This document shows positions 34,751-48,156 of a stretch of DNA of 64,000 bases, in pieces. A program made the position numbers and the translations under genes. The stretch spans positions 5,039,870 to 5,103,869 of the forward strand of contig NC_035164.2 in NCBI RefSeq assembly GCF_001659605.2, given 5' to 3'. Numbering within the stretch: the stretch's first letter is position 1; each line of letters opens with the position of its first letter. The notes beneath the pieces are model-generated. The model was not told the origin of the DNA and did not search any database. It saw nothing but the letters and a program-made list of their open reading frames with translations. Origin of the DNA: Manihot esculenta (lineage: Eukaryota > Streptophyta > Magnoliopsida > Malpighiales > Euphorbiaceae).

Positions 34751-37170
34751 GGACGTGGCTCTTTAAATATCTGCAAGTGAATTATCTTATTTATATATAA
34801 CAAAATTATGAAAAAAAATTTGTTTTTCTTAAATTATTAAAAATTTAAATCTTTTTGATATCTGGTCATTTTTATTTTTATTTTTATTTTTTTACTTTTA
34901 ATCTAAGCCTGTACATGAAATATAAAAAGTTTACATAAAAAATATATTAAGTATTAGTTTTATTTGTCAAATCTATAAATTTATGTTTACTCATAATTAA
35001 CGGTTAATTATATGCAAAATTTAATAATAATTAATTAATATTATATATATCATTATTTGTTGCAAGTGTTTTGCAAAATTCACACAAAAACAGTGTTTGG
35101 TTTTGGATATTCTGAAAATCCAAAATTCTTAAACCTAGCTAAGGTGGGAGAAGAAAATCAGATCAAAATGAGAACAAAACTACTAGAGGAAATGCAAAAA
35201 GAGGTGCAAAGGAAATCAAAACTATTAATTGTATTGTTTTTGTACAACTGATTTGAAACTGCATCATTATACTCCGTCAAGACTTTTAACATTAAAACAG
35301 AATAATTGATATTTTATTAAGAATTTAAATCAATATCATTTAATTAAATAAGATGATTGATATTCTGTCAAGAGTTTTAACACTAAAAAAAAATAATTTA
35401 TATTTTATCAAAAATTTAAATAAATATCGTTTAATTAAAATGAAATTAAAAAAATTAAAAATTAAAATTTCTTATAAAATTTTCAAAAATTTTTAAGTGT
35501 TAGACAAATAAAAAAAGAACTATTTATAATAGCGAAAATTTCTAGTAAAAATTTATGAAAAAATTTATAAATAATTAAAATATAAAGTTAACACTTGAAT
35601 GATAGAATTTGGATATACAGTCTTTTGTCGAATTTCTGAATATCATCCGTCTTTGAATTTTTTTTTCTTTAAAAAATTTATTGTGGGTTTAAGTTAAACA
35701 CTTTTCTTTATCACTTGAATTCGATCTAAATCTTTTATAAAATTTAAGTTTAATTACTCTGTAATGAATTTTAAATATTATTAAATGTAAATTTTTCAAA
35801 AAATTTAAATTTTAGACATATTATTAAATTTTCTCTATGTATGCATTGAATTTTATTATTAAATTGAATTAAATTAAATTTAAAAATTAATTTTTAAAAA
35901 AATTAAAAACAAATCCAACCAAACCATAAATAAATAAATTCAAAAACAAGATAGGATTTGTAAAGATATAGCCATAAATAAATTCAAAAGCAAAAAAAAA
36001 AAAAAAAAAAGAAAAATGCTAGCGAAGGCTACAGTGCTCCCCATGAGTTTGTTAGGAGGTGTTTTGATATTTTCGAGCCATGTGGGGTCAACGTAAGACT
36101 ATACCATCTCATTAATTTGACATGATGTGCTTAGCTTCTATAATTTTGTATGGCAGCTATAGCTTTTAAATTTCTATGACCGACGCTTCTCCCTCGTTTA
36201 ATTAGCGTTTCAACTTTTCCGCTTTTATTGCCGATATGTTATTAATTCACGGTATCCTATTATAGAAATACAATAGCATCCATAATTATAATTAAGTTAT
36301 GCAGTAAATTGAAAAAATTAATTGAATTAAATTAATTTAAAATTTTAATTTAATTTTTTATTTATTTTAATTCAATTGAATTTAATTTTTAATTTTAAAA
36401 ATTTTAATTATTTTAATTTTAATTAAAAAAATAAAAAATTAAATTCAACTAATTAATAATAATAATATATTATTTTTAATAATACAGAAATATTAAATTA
36501 TATTAAAATTAAAATATTTTAATTAAATTTTAATATATTAAAAATAAAAATTAAAAAATAAAAAATTTATTAAAAATTTAAATTGATGAAATCGAATCGA
36601 ATTGAATCTGATCGGTTCTGTTCTATTCGATTTCTGATCAAAACCAATTCAGTTCAATTTTTATAAATACTAAAATTTCGATTTTCGGTTTATTTAGTTC
36701 GATTCAATTTTTAATCAAATTGACCGAATGATCACTCCTAATTATAATATTTATTTAGTTTATTTTATAAAAAATACTTTTATATTTTTTAATATTTAAT
36801 ATATTTAAAAAATTTAATTAATAAAAATTATTTTTATAAAAAAATTAAATTATTTTTAAAAAATAAAAACTATTCACATTTTAAAATTTTTATTATGATT
36901 TCTATATAAATTTATTAATATATTTTATTTTTAAATAAATTATATTATTAAAAAAATATTGTTTAAAAAATATTTTTAATAAAAAAAATTTCAAATATAA
37001 ATTATTTTTAGTAAATGAACCAAGCCTTAGATTTGAAGGAATGGAACGCAATTTATATCATATAAATTTTCAACAAAATATTGAACATAAAATTATAAAA
37101 TAACACAATTTTCATACAATAATACCATGATTGTTCATTTTTCATATTGAGCGCCATAGTTTTAATAACC
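34751..37170. other. Upstream spacer of P450 copy 3, no gene seen
   Basis: Homologous to 19824-21880, interrupted only by the MITE at 36292-36739 and small indels. A long A-run occurs at about 35992-36011. No credible coding frame. Confidence 0.5.
36292..36739. mobile_element. hAT-type MITE, 448 bp, with 8-bp target duplication
   Basis: AATTATAA flanks both sides (36284-36291 and 36740-36747), and the paralogous site near 21440 lacks the insert. Read in reverse, it aligns with the element at 60657-61118 (AGTGATCATTCGGT against GGTGAGCATTCGGT, and TTTTAGTATTTATAAAAAT in both). The other terminus is degraded. The 8-bp duplication fits the hAT superfamily. Confidence 0.8.
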
Positions 37171-37600
37171 CACTCTCAGTTAGAAGTCGGTGGGGCTGGA
37201 AAAATACTTGGAAACTTGTCAAAGTTGTAAAGGTCAGGAAGAAAGTTAGGGCTGTGAAAAGCCAATGAGGTAAAAGCCGCTCGGAAGCTCATCAATGTTG
37301 GAAAAATATACAGAAACTCGTCAAGCCTCTAAAAGGCCAGGAAGACCGTAAGGGATGTAAAAAGACAAGGAGCTCATTAAGGCTGCAAAAATACATGGAA
37401 ACCCGTCATGGCTATAAAAGGCTAAGAAGTTCGCTAGGGGTATAAAAGGTTAAAAAGCTCATAAGGGCTAGAAAATGCCTGAAAGCTCATCAAGGAAGGA
37501 GAAAGCATGTCAGGGCTAGGAAATGCCTATAAGCTCGGAAGCACGTCAAGGCTACAAAATGCCCGTAAGCTCATCAAGACATTGCTATATCGCTCAGATC
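37170..37600. repeat. Short tandem repeats of about 30 bp
   Basis: Paralogue of 21880-22345, with units like 'ggctggaaaaatacttgg', leading into the second gag relic. Confidence 0.7.
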
Positions 37601-38940
37601 GATTTTTGTTAGACAAGATCTTGGACCTGACTAGTCGGTAGGGCAAGTAAGAAGAAAGCAAGGACATCATACGCTCAACTCGAACAAACAAGCCACATAC
37701 CCCATATCACGAAGACAACTGTCACCTTCAAATCTAATGAACCAGAAGTTGCAGGCTACTCTCCAGCAGTACAAGACTTGGGGGGAGGCATCAGTCATGG
37801 CTCTCAGGGAAAGGGAAGAAGTCCTTGTCTCCATACCGAGGACTCATACAGAGGCAATTAAAAGACGGTTCGAAGGGAATTCCGAGGTTGAAGAAGATGA
37901 AGTAGACAATACTCCGAAAGGTGTGGACTAGAAGCTAGTACGGGTTGTTCAAAGGTACCAAAAGGAACAAGAGGAGGACTTAGGCATGAAGGATGCCTCA
38001 CCTCTTTTAGAGGAAATTTTGGCAGAAACTTTCCCAACCAAGTTTAAGCTACCTTGCTTAGACAAATATGGTGGAACTGCAGATCCTAATAGCCACATGG
38101 CGATCTTCAAGGCGACCATATAGCTTCAAGATGTCAACAATTTTGTGTTATGCCGAGTGTTTCCATTAATGTTCACAGGTTTGGCTCATAAATGGTATCA
38201 ACATCTGAGCCCATATTTGATTCAAAACTTTACGCAGTTTACTACATTATTTAAATCTCAATTTATTACTTGTATACCTCTCAAAAACTCTCCTCTAACT
38301 TGCGAAAGATCCGCCAAGGAGAGGGCGAGTCTTTAATGAGCATCGTCTCACGTTTCGATGCAGAAGCAATACAAGTGGAAGAATTAAATCATGAGATAGC
38401 ATGTGAAGCATTGAAGAAAGGGACACATAATGCCAACTTCATGGATTCCCTAATCAAGAACCTAGTAGCTACGTACCAACAGCTAATGAAAAAAGCTAGA
38501 AAATGCATCAGGCTGGATGATGAGGTCCAAGCATTGAGAGAGGATAAAAGGGCGGGTTAAAAGCAAAATCAAAAGTCGGAGGGGTGAGAATATGAAGGAG
38601 ACCACAAAAGCTACCAAGTCTCCCAGAGTAGGGATGATTAAAGTAAGTACAAGGATTATACTCCGTTGGATGATTCATGAACACGTATTCTAATGTGGAT
38701 TAGGAAGAACGATAAGGAGGTCAGGTGGCCTACTAAGCTCAATCTAGAGAGAGTAGGAAAGATAGATAGGACCAAGTGATGTTGTTTTCATGAACACCAC
38801 GGGCATAAGACAAAAGAGGGAAAAAAGTTGAAAGACAAGATTGAGAGGTTAATAAAGGACGAAAAACTCCAAAAATTTGCCAAAAAGAGGAGGAAAGAGA
38901 AGAGATCTGAACTCGAGGCAACAACTCATGAGACCACCCC
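37600..38940 (+). pseudogene. Ty3/gypsy gag relic, uninterrupted paralogue
   Basis: Same broken gag as 22346-23525: VFPLMFTGLAHKWYQHL, FKSQFITC and LNHEIACEALKKGTHN are recognisable across frame changes. It lacks the CACTA element and so shows the empty site at 38811-38825 (gacaaaagaggg). Confidence 0.8.
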
Positions 38941-40590
38941 TGACAGAATACCTATGGGGATTATTATGTAATTGCAGAAGGACCTAGTGATTCTAAGGAA
39001 GCCAAGAGATCACTCCAACCCAAAATTACGCAGTGGAAAAAAATAATCTTTGTTTCCCTTTTCAGGATTTGAGTGCTTCGTTTAATTCGAAATGAAGGAT
39101 AAAGAGACTAACCTTTTAGACTTAATGAAAAGAAACTGTTTCGGACTGATGGTGTTGCTTCTGAAACGAACACCTTCAATGGTATCCACACAAACGTTTT
39201 CGCCTGGAGTGCTAGCTCTCTGAACGGATGGATTAGCTATGTGCTCCAAATTTGCAACCCCAGAAAACGATTACAAAAAACCTTTTTAAAAGAAAACGAA
39301 AAGATTTTTTATCTGTAACAGTTACAAATTGACTACAGATCTTTTAAATATTATTATCTTATAATAATAACAAATAATTAATATTAATAATAATAACATC
39401 TTTATTAATATTATTATTAATTATACTAAGGGCTCTTAGCACATTAATATGACATAGCACATCAATGACGTTCTTTTGTGTGTGACCTAATAGACTCATA
39501 TTAATTGGCAATAAGTCCAATCCAATAAAGTTCATAAATTATAAACGGCCTCTAACAAGACGTTATGACTACCCAATTAATATGAGAATTAATAGTCCAA
39601 TAAAGTCTAATAAACAAAACATGTATTAATCCCTTTATCACACGATATCTAGTTTGAATATAAGTCATGGTCAATGTCAAACTTATAATGTTCAAACTTA
39701 TGATTTCTCGATCTCTAAGTAGACTGATAAAATCAAATGATATTGATTACATTATCGATTTATTTGAGCACGACCATGCATTTCTCAGTCTCACTTATCG
39801 AGGGGCCCAGAAGATATCTCTCTCAAAGCGAGAAATAAATTCTATCTTGATTGTTCAATATCATCTATATAATTTCTATTATACTCAATCATAACCTTTA
39901 TGATTATCTGATTAAAGACAATATTTGGTTATGTCAAAATATAACAGTCCTTATGTTGGAAATTATGACAATCTCAAGTCAAATGATTAAAATATAAATA
40001 TCTTGAGATTCACTTATGACAATAATCCATGTAGTAATCTCAATGTGTGTCTATCCAATACCTTATTCTCTAACAAGTATGTATGATTATTGATTTATAT
40101 CAACATACACATAATCATCTCATGATTATCAATTAATAATCATACTAGTCATATTTTATTATTATCATCATAATAATAAGTAACTAGGATGTTAATTATT
40201 ATTATGTAACATGCAAACAAATAATAATGATAATAAAAATCTCTTTTATTGATAAACAAAATAACATATAAAAAGGTGCAAGATAATGGTGTAGGGCAAA
40301 TACACTAACCGTCATGATAAGAGAAAATAAGCAAATCACAGAAGGTGTAATGGATGGTCTGGTAAGCAGGGTGAAAACTGGAAGGGACTATTTAAGGTCT
40401 CGAACGTTATTCGCCCAGGGTCTTATATGCTGGCCAAATTAGATTGCCGAGTCATGGAGAATTTGTAATTTGAGAAAATTTTATTAATAACAGTTAATGA
40501 GGTATTTTTCTTTGATGTGTTGTGATTCAGTGACAAGAATCGATGGATTGCCTTCTTCAAAAAGTTTAAAGAGCACTCTTCAAAGACCAA
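38940..40590. other. ORF-free gypsy-associated block, paralogue of 28680-30290
   Basis: Close copy of the block after the first gag relic, including the presumed old LTR (about 38990-40320) and a pol C-terminal remnant near 40360-40470. A 75-codon frame at 39667 is not supported as a gene, because the paralogue does not keep it. Confidence 0.5.
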
Positions 40591-41853
40591 GCGTCTGACC
40601 CATATAAATAAAGCTTCTAGGCCAATAAGTCAAAAATCTGTCAGGTCAGAAATCTTAGCGTTGGACTGCAGAAATATAAACAAAAGCTTCTAAGCCAATA
40701 AGTCGATAATCCTTCAGGCTAGAAGTTCGAGCATTGAATCACAAAAATATAAACAAAAGCTTCTAGACCAAAAAGTTGAAAATCTATCAGGCGAGAAGTC
40801 CAAGTGTTGGACCGTGAAAATATAAACAAAAGCTTCTAGGCCAATAAGTCAAGAATCTGTTAGGCTGAAAGACCGAGTATCGGACCCATATAAAAAAAAT
40901 ATTCTAGGCCATAAGTCGAGAATCCGTTAGGCCGGAGGATCGGGCGTTGGACCCATTAAACAAAGGCATTCATGCCAGACCATAAGTCGGAAATCTTTTA
41001 GGCCAGAAGACCAGGTGTTAGCCCCACTTTATAAGATATTTTTACAACATTTCATGATAAGTCTCAAGGCGGGAATATGCCAGGCTAATCAACCAGGTAT
41101 TGGTCTCGTTTCACGAGAAGTTTCTAATGCATTTAATGCCAAACCTCAAGGTGGGTATAAGGTAGGATGACCTACTGAGTATTAGTTCCGCTTCATGAGA
41201 AGTTTCTAAGGCATTTAATGCCAGGTAGCAAAGCGGATATACGCTAGGCTGACCTATCGGGTGTTAGTCTCGAGAAGTTTCTAAGGCATTTGATACCAGA
41301 TCACAAAGTGGGTATACGCCAGGCTAATCTGCCGAGTTTTATTCTTGTTTCACAAGAAGTTTCTAAGACATTTGATGCCCAGGCCTCAAGGCGGGTATGA
41401 ACTAGGTCATGCGATTAAAAACATTGGTCCCATCTCACAATGAGAATCACAGGCATATGTCGCTTCTCTTATAATTACTTCCAAAGATTTAGGACTTTTT
41501 GCAAAAGAGGAAAGCCCATTATAGGCTGACAAGACTTTTTGACGATTGACGAAGGCAGGACAGGCTGCCAAGTGAGCAAATGAAGTTTGCAAGGAGCTTG
41601 CAAGGACTAGAAAAATTCCCAGAAACTTGTTACGGCTAGGAAATGCACAGAACCTCAATAGGGCTGGAAAAAGCCAAGTAGCTCATTAAGGCTAAAAAAT
41701 ACTCGGAAATTTGTCAAGGCAAGAAAATTCCCGGAAGCTTAATAGGGCTGGAAAAGGCCAAGGGCTCGTCAAGGCTAGAAAAATGTCTGGAAGCTTGTCG
41801 GAGCTCGAAAATACTCGGAAGCTCATTAGAGCTGGAAAAATACGCGGAAACTC
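40590..41853. repeat. Tandem repeats, paralogue of 30290-31470 and 2128-2960
   Basis: Contains the 73-bp, 75-82-bp and 30-bp families in the same order. Units of the second family begin (agtttctaag) at 41201, 41276 and 41358. Confidence 0.8.
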
Positions 41854-41861
41854 GTTAGGAC

Positions 41862-42586
41862 TAGGGGTGTAAACGAACCGAGCCGAGCCGAGCTTTGAAG
41901 AGCTCAAGCTTGGTTCGTTAAAATTTTTTCGAGCTCGAGCCGAATTCGAGCTTTACTCGTATCGAACTCGAGCCGAGTATTAAGAAGCTCAAGCTTGGCT
42001 CGTTTAGCAAACGAGCTTAGACGAATCGAGCTTTTATCGAGCTGAGTCGAGTTTTTATCGAGCTGAGTCTCAAATAGTTCACGAGTAATTTAATTTATTT
42101 ACATGTATAATGAGTTTTAGTTTAAAACTGATAAGTTTAAAACTAAAATAATTTTAGTTAAATAAGTATATCTATAAATTAGCATGTAAACTTATAAAGA
42201 TGAGTTTTTAAATCTTAATGATCTAAATATATGCAAGTTTAAGAGTATAACTAAACTATATAGACCTGAATTTTAAAAAATTCAGATTTGGCTCATGAAA
42301 GTATATGCAGGGTTTAGTTTATTTCTCTTATGATAGTAATTTCAGTTTACTTAACGAGACTGTTCACGAACCTATTCGCGAGCCTGCTCATGAACTCAGA
42401 AATGAGTCGAGCTCACGAGCCTTAACGAGCCGAATACTATGGAGCTCAAGCTTGGCTCGTTTACTAAACGAGCCTAAAAATTAAGCTCGAGCTTGGCTCG
42501 TTTAGAAATCGAGTCGAGCTCGGTCGAGCTTTTATCGAATCGAACCTTGAATAGCTCACGAACGGTTTGGCTCATTTACACCCCTA
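41862..42586. mobile_element. hAT-type MITE, 725 bp, perfect 8-bp target duplication
   Basis: The termini TAGGGGTGTAAA and TTTACACCCCTA are perfect 12-bp inverted repeats, and GTTAGGAC flanks both sides (41854-41861, 42587-42594). The paralogous repeats at about 2960 and 51656 are uninterrupted. The interior is rich in GAGCCGAGCCGAGCT-type motifs in both orientations and holds no coding frame. The first bases and 8-bp duplication fit hAT. Confidence 0.93.
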
Positions 42587-42594
42587 GTTAGGAC

Positions 42595-42830
42595 TGGCCG
42601 TTAGAGCTATGAAAATACAAGGAGCTCGAAAATGCTCAGAAACTTTGTCATGGTTGAAAAAATACACGGGAACCCATCAAACGGTAAGGAAGACTGTTAG
42701 GGCTATAAAAAGTCAAGGAGGTCGTTAGGGCTGAGAAAATGCTTGGAAGTTTGTAAGGCTAAAAAAATACATTGAAGCTCATCAGGGCTGTAAAAGGCCT
42801 CGTGGACTCAGCTCGTTTCCAAGTTCATGA
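42595..42830. repeat. Continuation of the 30-bp tandem repeats
   Basis: Matches 2966-3200 once the MITE is removed. Confidence 0.7.
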
Positions 42831-44559
42831 GTAGGGTCTTAATCAATCACATTAAATAAGCTGATATTAATATTTTAAGGGAAAAAATTGTTCGTAAATT
42901 ATTCAAAATTAAATTTGATAAAAAAACCGACCAGCTTAAACTCGTTTGGTAAACGAATCAAACTTGAACTTATTAATACTTGATTTAAGTTCGAAATGAG
43001 TAAAATTTGAGTTCGAAAAAATTTTAACAAATCAAATTTAAACAGAAGAAATCTCATTTTTGCCCTTAAACTTTATGGCATGTCCAAATAAATCCAAAAT
43101 CAAGTTTTGACTCAATTAATTCAAACTTTTTTGTTTAAGCTCAAATATGCCATTTTTGCTTTAAAAAATTTTTAAAAAATATATTTTTTTAAAATTTTTA
43201 TTATTAAAATATTAATTATATATATATAAATATTTAATTATTTATGAAGTCTAATTAAAATAAAAAATAATACATTCGGCGTAATTGTTAGCACAAATTC
43301 ATAAATCAAAAGCAATATAAATTTAAGAAATTAAAATTTCAAATCAGATAATACATTCTAAGTTTTTCTACAAAATCAAGAAACCTCATCTAAATAAATA
43401 CAAATCATACAAACCCAAATTGATAAATTTTATATAAATCCAAATAAATGAAGAGTCAAAATAAAGTAAATCTAGATCGAATCCTCATATAGTTAAATTC
43501 GAAACACTAAGAAAAACAAATATAAATTTATAATCCATTCAATAAACCTAAAAACCCTAAAAGATAAAAATTAAATTAATAACTTTATAAGTATAAATCG
43601 CCAGTGTCATGTCACTAATATATTTTTCATTGAACGATACTATGCAAATCATTATCACACAAACCAATCTTGAAATTAAATTTAGTTGTCGTGATATGCA
43701 AAATTGATATTCGTTAGTGTTTTGTGTTTTGTTAAGATACGTAGCTTCCAAAATATGGGATAACTAACAAAATAATCATATAAAATTTATACTCACTTAA
43801 CACGTCTTACGGATAATGAAAAGGACCGCTTAACAGAAAAATAACTTTTTTTTATATAGTTGACTCTATTTTATATGAATAAATATATAAAAATTTATAA
43901 AAATTTAACACTATTTATTTTTTTTATAATTTTATTAAATTTATGTAAAAAATATTAATATTATAAGAATTTATATAATATAAGATAACTTAAAAAACAA
44001 AATAATCACATCAAATTTATACACACTATTACCACATGTCTTAATTTGATGAAAAGGACCAATCATATTAAAAACGACCTTTTTACATGTGGTGCCCTCT
44101 TATCACTGGCGTTTCATGTCATAATTAAGAATTACCAATCAACGTTGAGAAGAAAACAAAGAGCTTCGTTTTTTTTTTTTTTTTTTTTGAAAAAGTCTCC
44201 TATTATTATTAATGGGCCACCTCTCTTCAAAACAGTTAAAGAATATAATTATCCAGTGAAATGTCCATGGAATCATGGCGATGTGATGAATATATGTACA
44301 TTTATTAAATATTTTAATTATAATGTAACTTTTTTTCATTTAATTTTCCATCATTGTTTTAATTTAATTAATTAATAATTTAATTTGAATAGTCTTTCAC
44401 ATATTTTATGAACATTTTTAATTAAATTATCAAATTAAGCCAAACTAAAATACTTTATTTTAAATTATAATAATAATAATAATTACATAATTGAATGATA
44501 ATTAAGAGTCAATACCATAAAAAAGCAATTACTTTTAATTAAATACATAGGTTACAATA
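42830..44559. other. AT-rich spacer block, no gene seen
   Basis: Near copy of 3200-4795, including the T-run at about 44168-44190. Confidence 0.55.
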
Positions 44560-46130
44560 TTTATTAACATAAAATAAAAATCAAATGATCATGTAACGAA
44601 ATAAATTTAATATAAAATAAAATTAAAGAAAAAATTTATTAAAAATATTTTTATATATCAAATAATTAATTTAGTTTTAATATTTTTCACTTTAACTAAT
44701 TTTCTGAATTAATTTTTAATTTAATTAATGAATTAAGTTGTAATTTTATTTTTTTAATTTAATATTTTTTTATCAACTAGTTTTTATTAGTATTACAAAT
44801 AAAATCCATAAATTTAATTACCTTAACCTTGTGCATGTAAAGTTGAGGCCCTTGCCTAATAGAACTCCTCTGTCATTTTGTAGATAAGCAGATTTTTTAA
44901 TTTCAAATGATGTGATTAACAGATTTATTTCTCTCACTATGCTCAAATTATTCACTTATTCCACCAAGTGCAAACTTAGAATAACTTGTTATAAATATTG
45001 ATGAACATAACTAAGGGTACTACAAAAAAATATAATTTTTAATGACAAAAAGATAACGATTAATTTAATTTTTTTAAAAAATATATATATATAATAATTA
45101 ATAATGTAATTTATTTTAAATTTCACGTAAAAAATAGAATGAATAAAATATAATCTAAAATCATATTAATTATTATTAATAAAAAATAAATTTATCATTA
45201 TTGTTATAATTTTAACGATCGATTATAGTATCGTTCTAATTAATATTAATGACTGATGTATAATATTTTTATTAAAAATTTCTAATGACGGAATCTCTAA
45301 TGACGATGGAATAAAATTATCACTAAATTTATCGTTAGAGATTTTTAACGATTAATTTTTATTATTTAATGATAGATTTTTTCACATTAGTGAATATTTT
45401 TTTTATAATTTAAGAAATTAAAATGGAAAAAGTGAAGCTTGTTGTGTAAATCTAAAGGAAAATGCTGAGTGATGTCAGATGATTTTTAACTTACACTTCA
45501 ACAAGTATTATAATTAGCATTACAAAATTTTAAAGCGATATTAATTCTACTGTTAAATTAACTAATATAACAGCAATATGAATAAATATTAATTACTATC
45601 AATGATATATAAAAAGATATAATAATCAAAAAATTATTGATATTAATAAAAAAAATTCTTTTAACAGTAATATTTATTGTTGTTATTAATAATATTTTAG
45701 CAGTAATCATAATTTTCTTGTAAAATATTTATGATTATAATTTTGTAACAATAGTGTTATTTATAATAGTAAATTTTATATTTGTAGCAGTAAAAATTTT
45801 CACTTTGAGTTTAGCATTTCTTGTAGTGCCAGTTATTTAAAGTCATTTGAAATCGTAAAATTGAAATTAAGTAAAAATAACTAAATAAATAAATACAGGA
45901 AATTAATATGTAAGAAATACCATAGATGTTGGTACAGTGCTTGAGATATGGTAAGGCTGTTAAGGGACCATCTAACTCTGGAGTCCCAGACTTTTGAGAA
46001 ATCATTCTCTCCATTTCTGGGATATTTCCTGCAATAGCAGAGAATGTGGGGAGGGGGGACCTTTGATTCCTTGCTCTCTAATAAGCTTATTAGTTTTATA
46101 GCTCTCATGCTTCCACCACACAACATAACT
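44560..46130 (-). pseudogene. CYP714-like P450 relic with exon 2 and exon 1 pieces
   Basis: Exon 2 remains at about 44823-45000, with the start-of-exon deletion seen at 5069-5260 plus an extra internal deletion that removes the segment encoding GDVWYHQRKTIAP. Exon 1 survives at about 45926-46110 (MERMISQKSGTPELDGPL), but a frame change separates it from the transmembrane part, and the start codon region is gone. Exons 3-5 are lost: intron 2 joins 3' flank directly. An 0.8-kb CACTA-like insert sits in intron 1. The upstream 46131-46586 stretch is AT-rich with no recognised feature. Confidence 0.82.
45018..45828. mobile_element. Small CACTA-like MITE, tentative
   Basis: Starts near tACTACAAAAAAATATAA and ends TTTCTTGTAGTG, resembling CACTA-type termini. 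The interior is AT-rich and has repeated 'aatgacgg' and 'tcgttaga' motifs. It interrupts intron 1 of the P450 relic. No clean 3-bp target duplication is visible, and the left terminal base is altered. Confidence 0.5.
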
Positions 46131-46586
46131 AAACAAATAATGATGAAAAAACTCCATAAAATAAGAAAATCTTCAAGGGAAAGAGGGAAAACTATTTATT
46201 TTTATATTTTAAAGGATTAAAAATAATTTTTTATTTGATTAAATAAAATTCACAAAAAGAACTAAAGAGTGATAAACCTTTAACATTATATTAAAATAAT
46301 AAATTATTTAACAAAATAAGTGACGTTTTAGAATAAGTTTCCTATTATTAATTTTTTTAAATAATATTTACTAATATCAACATAATTTAACTTCAATAAT
46401 AGCTTAAATATTTTAAATTTGTTAAAATTAGTTGCAGTAGTGTTAAAATCAAAGTTAGGATCATGCATGGTTCCAAATATTTACATATTATATCTTTTAT
46501 TTTTATAATAATGTAAAATAATAATCATCCAAATTAAATTATGAGTTGTTAAAATAAGATAAAATTATATATGTTCATTTGGATAA
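46131..46586. other. AT-rich spacer, nothing recognised
   Basis: Lies between the P450 exon-1 relic and the Copia-type element. No frame, repeat or motif of note. Confidence 0.4.
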
Positions 46587-48156
46587 TGTAGAAATATAAT
46601 ATTTTGTTTGTTGTTATATTTCAGGATAGAGATTACAACATATTTATACATGAGACCGTATCTAAACAGAAAGGAAAATCAAGCCTATAATTATACAATC
46701 CCTAAAATTAAGCAATTAACCCATCTATTAATATTTACTTCCTATATTAACCTATTTACTTCATACAACTTATAATACTCCCCTTTAAGTTGGAGTATAA
46801 ATGTTAATAATGTCCAACTTGTTATATATATAATCAACTTGTCCCATACAACTTAGCAGACACCAAATTTGTGAATCAAACTTTTTCCAATAGTTGACGT
46901 ATCCACAAAACTTCACAAACAGCTTTTGCCATGACTCGACATTCAGGTTCAGCACTAAAACGGGAGACCTCATTTTCTCAGCTTGGTAAAATGCCTTACA
47001 CACATCATAAATACGGGAAATATTCCCTTCGCCGGAATATAGAAATTCTAAATACTCTATTAATTCTTTAACAAATTTAGAATGGATAATAAGACTAATC
47101 ACCTCACTATGAATAGAATTTTGAATCTACAGAAACAAACGAGTATCATCCCTCATCCAATCTCTATGAGTTTCATCAGTAGAAGGATTCTTGGTAAGAT
47201 GATCATTCATTTCAATATTTCGTAAATAAATACGGATATTCTTACTCCAATCCAAAAAATTAGATCTATTTAATTTGTATTCAGTGATTTTAGTCATTAC
47301 AAGAATCACATTGGTTTTAACTTCAATTATAAAGACAACCAACTCAAAACAATCAAAATAAACAAAGTACCCGTGAACAGTAACCGATGAACATTACTCG
47401 TGAACAGTACCCGATGAACAGTACTCGTGAATAGTACTCGATGAACAGTAACAATACTCGTGAATAGTACTCTATGAATAGTAACAGTACTCGTGAATAG
47501 TACCCGATGAACAGTAACAGTACTCGTGAATAGTACTCTATGAACATTAACAGTACTCGTGAACAGTACCCGATGAACAATTCCTGTGAACAATTCCCGT
47601 GAACAATGCTCGATGAATAGAGCTCTAAGTCTCCAAATGTTACCCTTTATGGATAACCCAAATGAACAGTGCTGAGTCTTCAAATGTTACCCTTTATGGG
47701 TAACCCAAATGAACAGAACCCTAAATCTCAAAATATTATCCTTTATTGGTAATCCAAATGAACGGAGTCCTAAGTCTCCAAATGTTACCCTTGATGAGTA
47801 ACCCAAATGAACAAGCCCTAAGTCTCCAAATGTTACCCTTTTATGGGTAACCTAAATAAATAAAACCCTAAGTCTCCAAAAGTTACCCTTTATGGGTAAC
47901 CCAAATGAATAAAGCCCTACGCCTCCAAAAAACTTTAAATCTCTATTGGTGAGACTTTGATACCATGTAGAAATATAATATTTTGTTTGTTGTTATATTT
48001 CATGATAGAGATTACAACCTATTTATATACGAGACGGTATCTAAACAGGAAGGAAAATCAAGCCTATAATTATACAATCCCTAAAATTAAGCAACTGACC
48101 CATCTATCAATATTTACTTCTTATATTAACATATTTACTTCCTATAACCTATAACA
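46587..48156 (-). mobile_element. TR-GAG-like non-autonomous Copia element, both LTRs
   Basis: Two 191-bp LTRs (46587-46777 and 47966-48156) differ at about 15 positions by eye. On the minus strand a primer-binding-site relic adjoins the right LTR, and a polypurine tract (AAAGGGGAG, about 46779-46787) adjoins the left one. The interior holds only the repeat leader and gag: about 47342-47127 (LNRSNFLDWSKNIRIYL) and 47102-46785 (FVKELIEYLEFLYSGEGN, SRIYDVCKAFYQAEK). There is no protease, integrase or RT. Flanks GATAA and GATTA could be a 5-bp target duplication with one mismatch. Confidence 0.85.
47370..47930. repeat. GAACAGTAC array and 49-bp hairpin repeats in the leader
   Basis: Counterpart of 5640-6245 with the same two repeat families between primer-binding site and gag. 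Confidence 0.8.
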
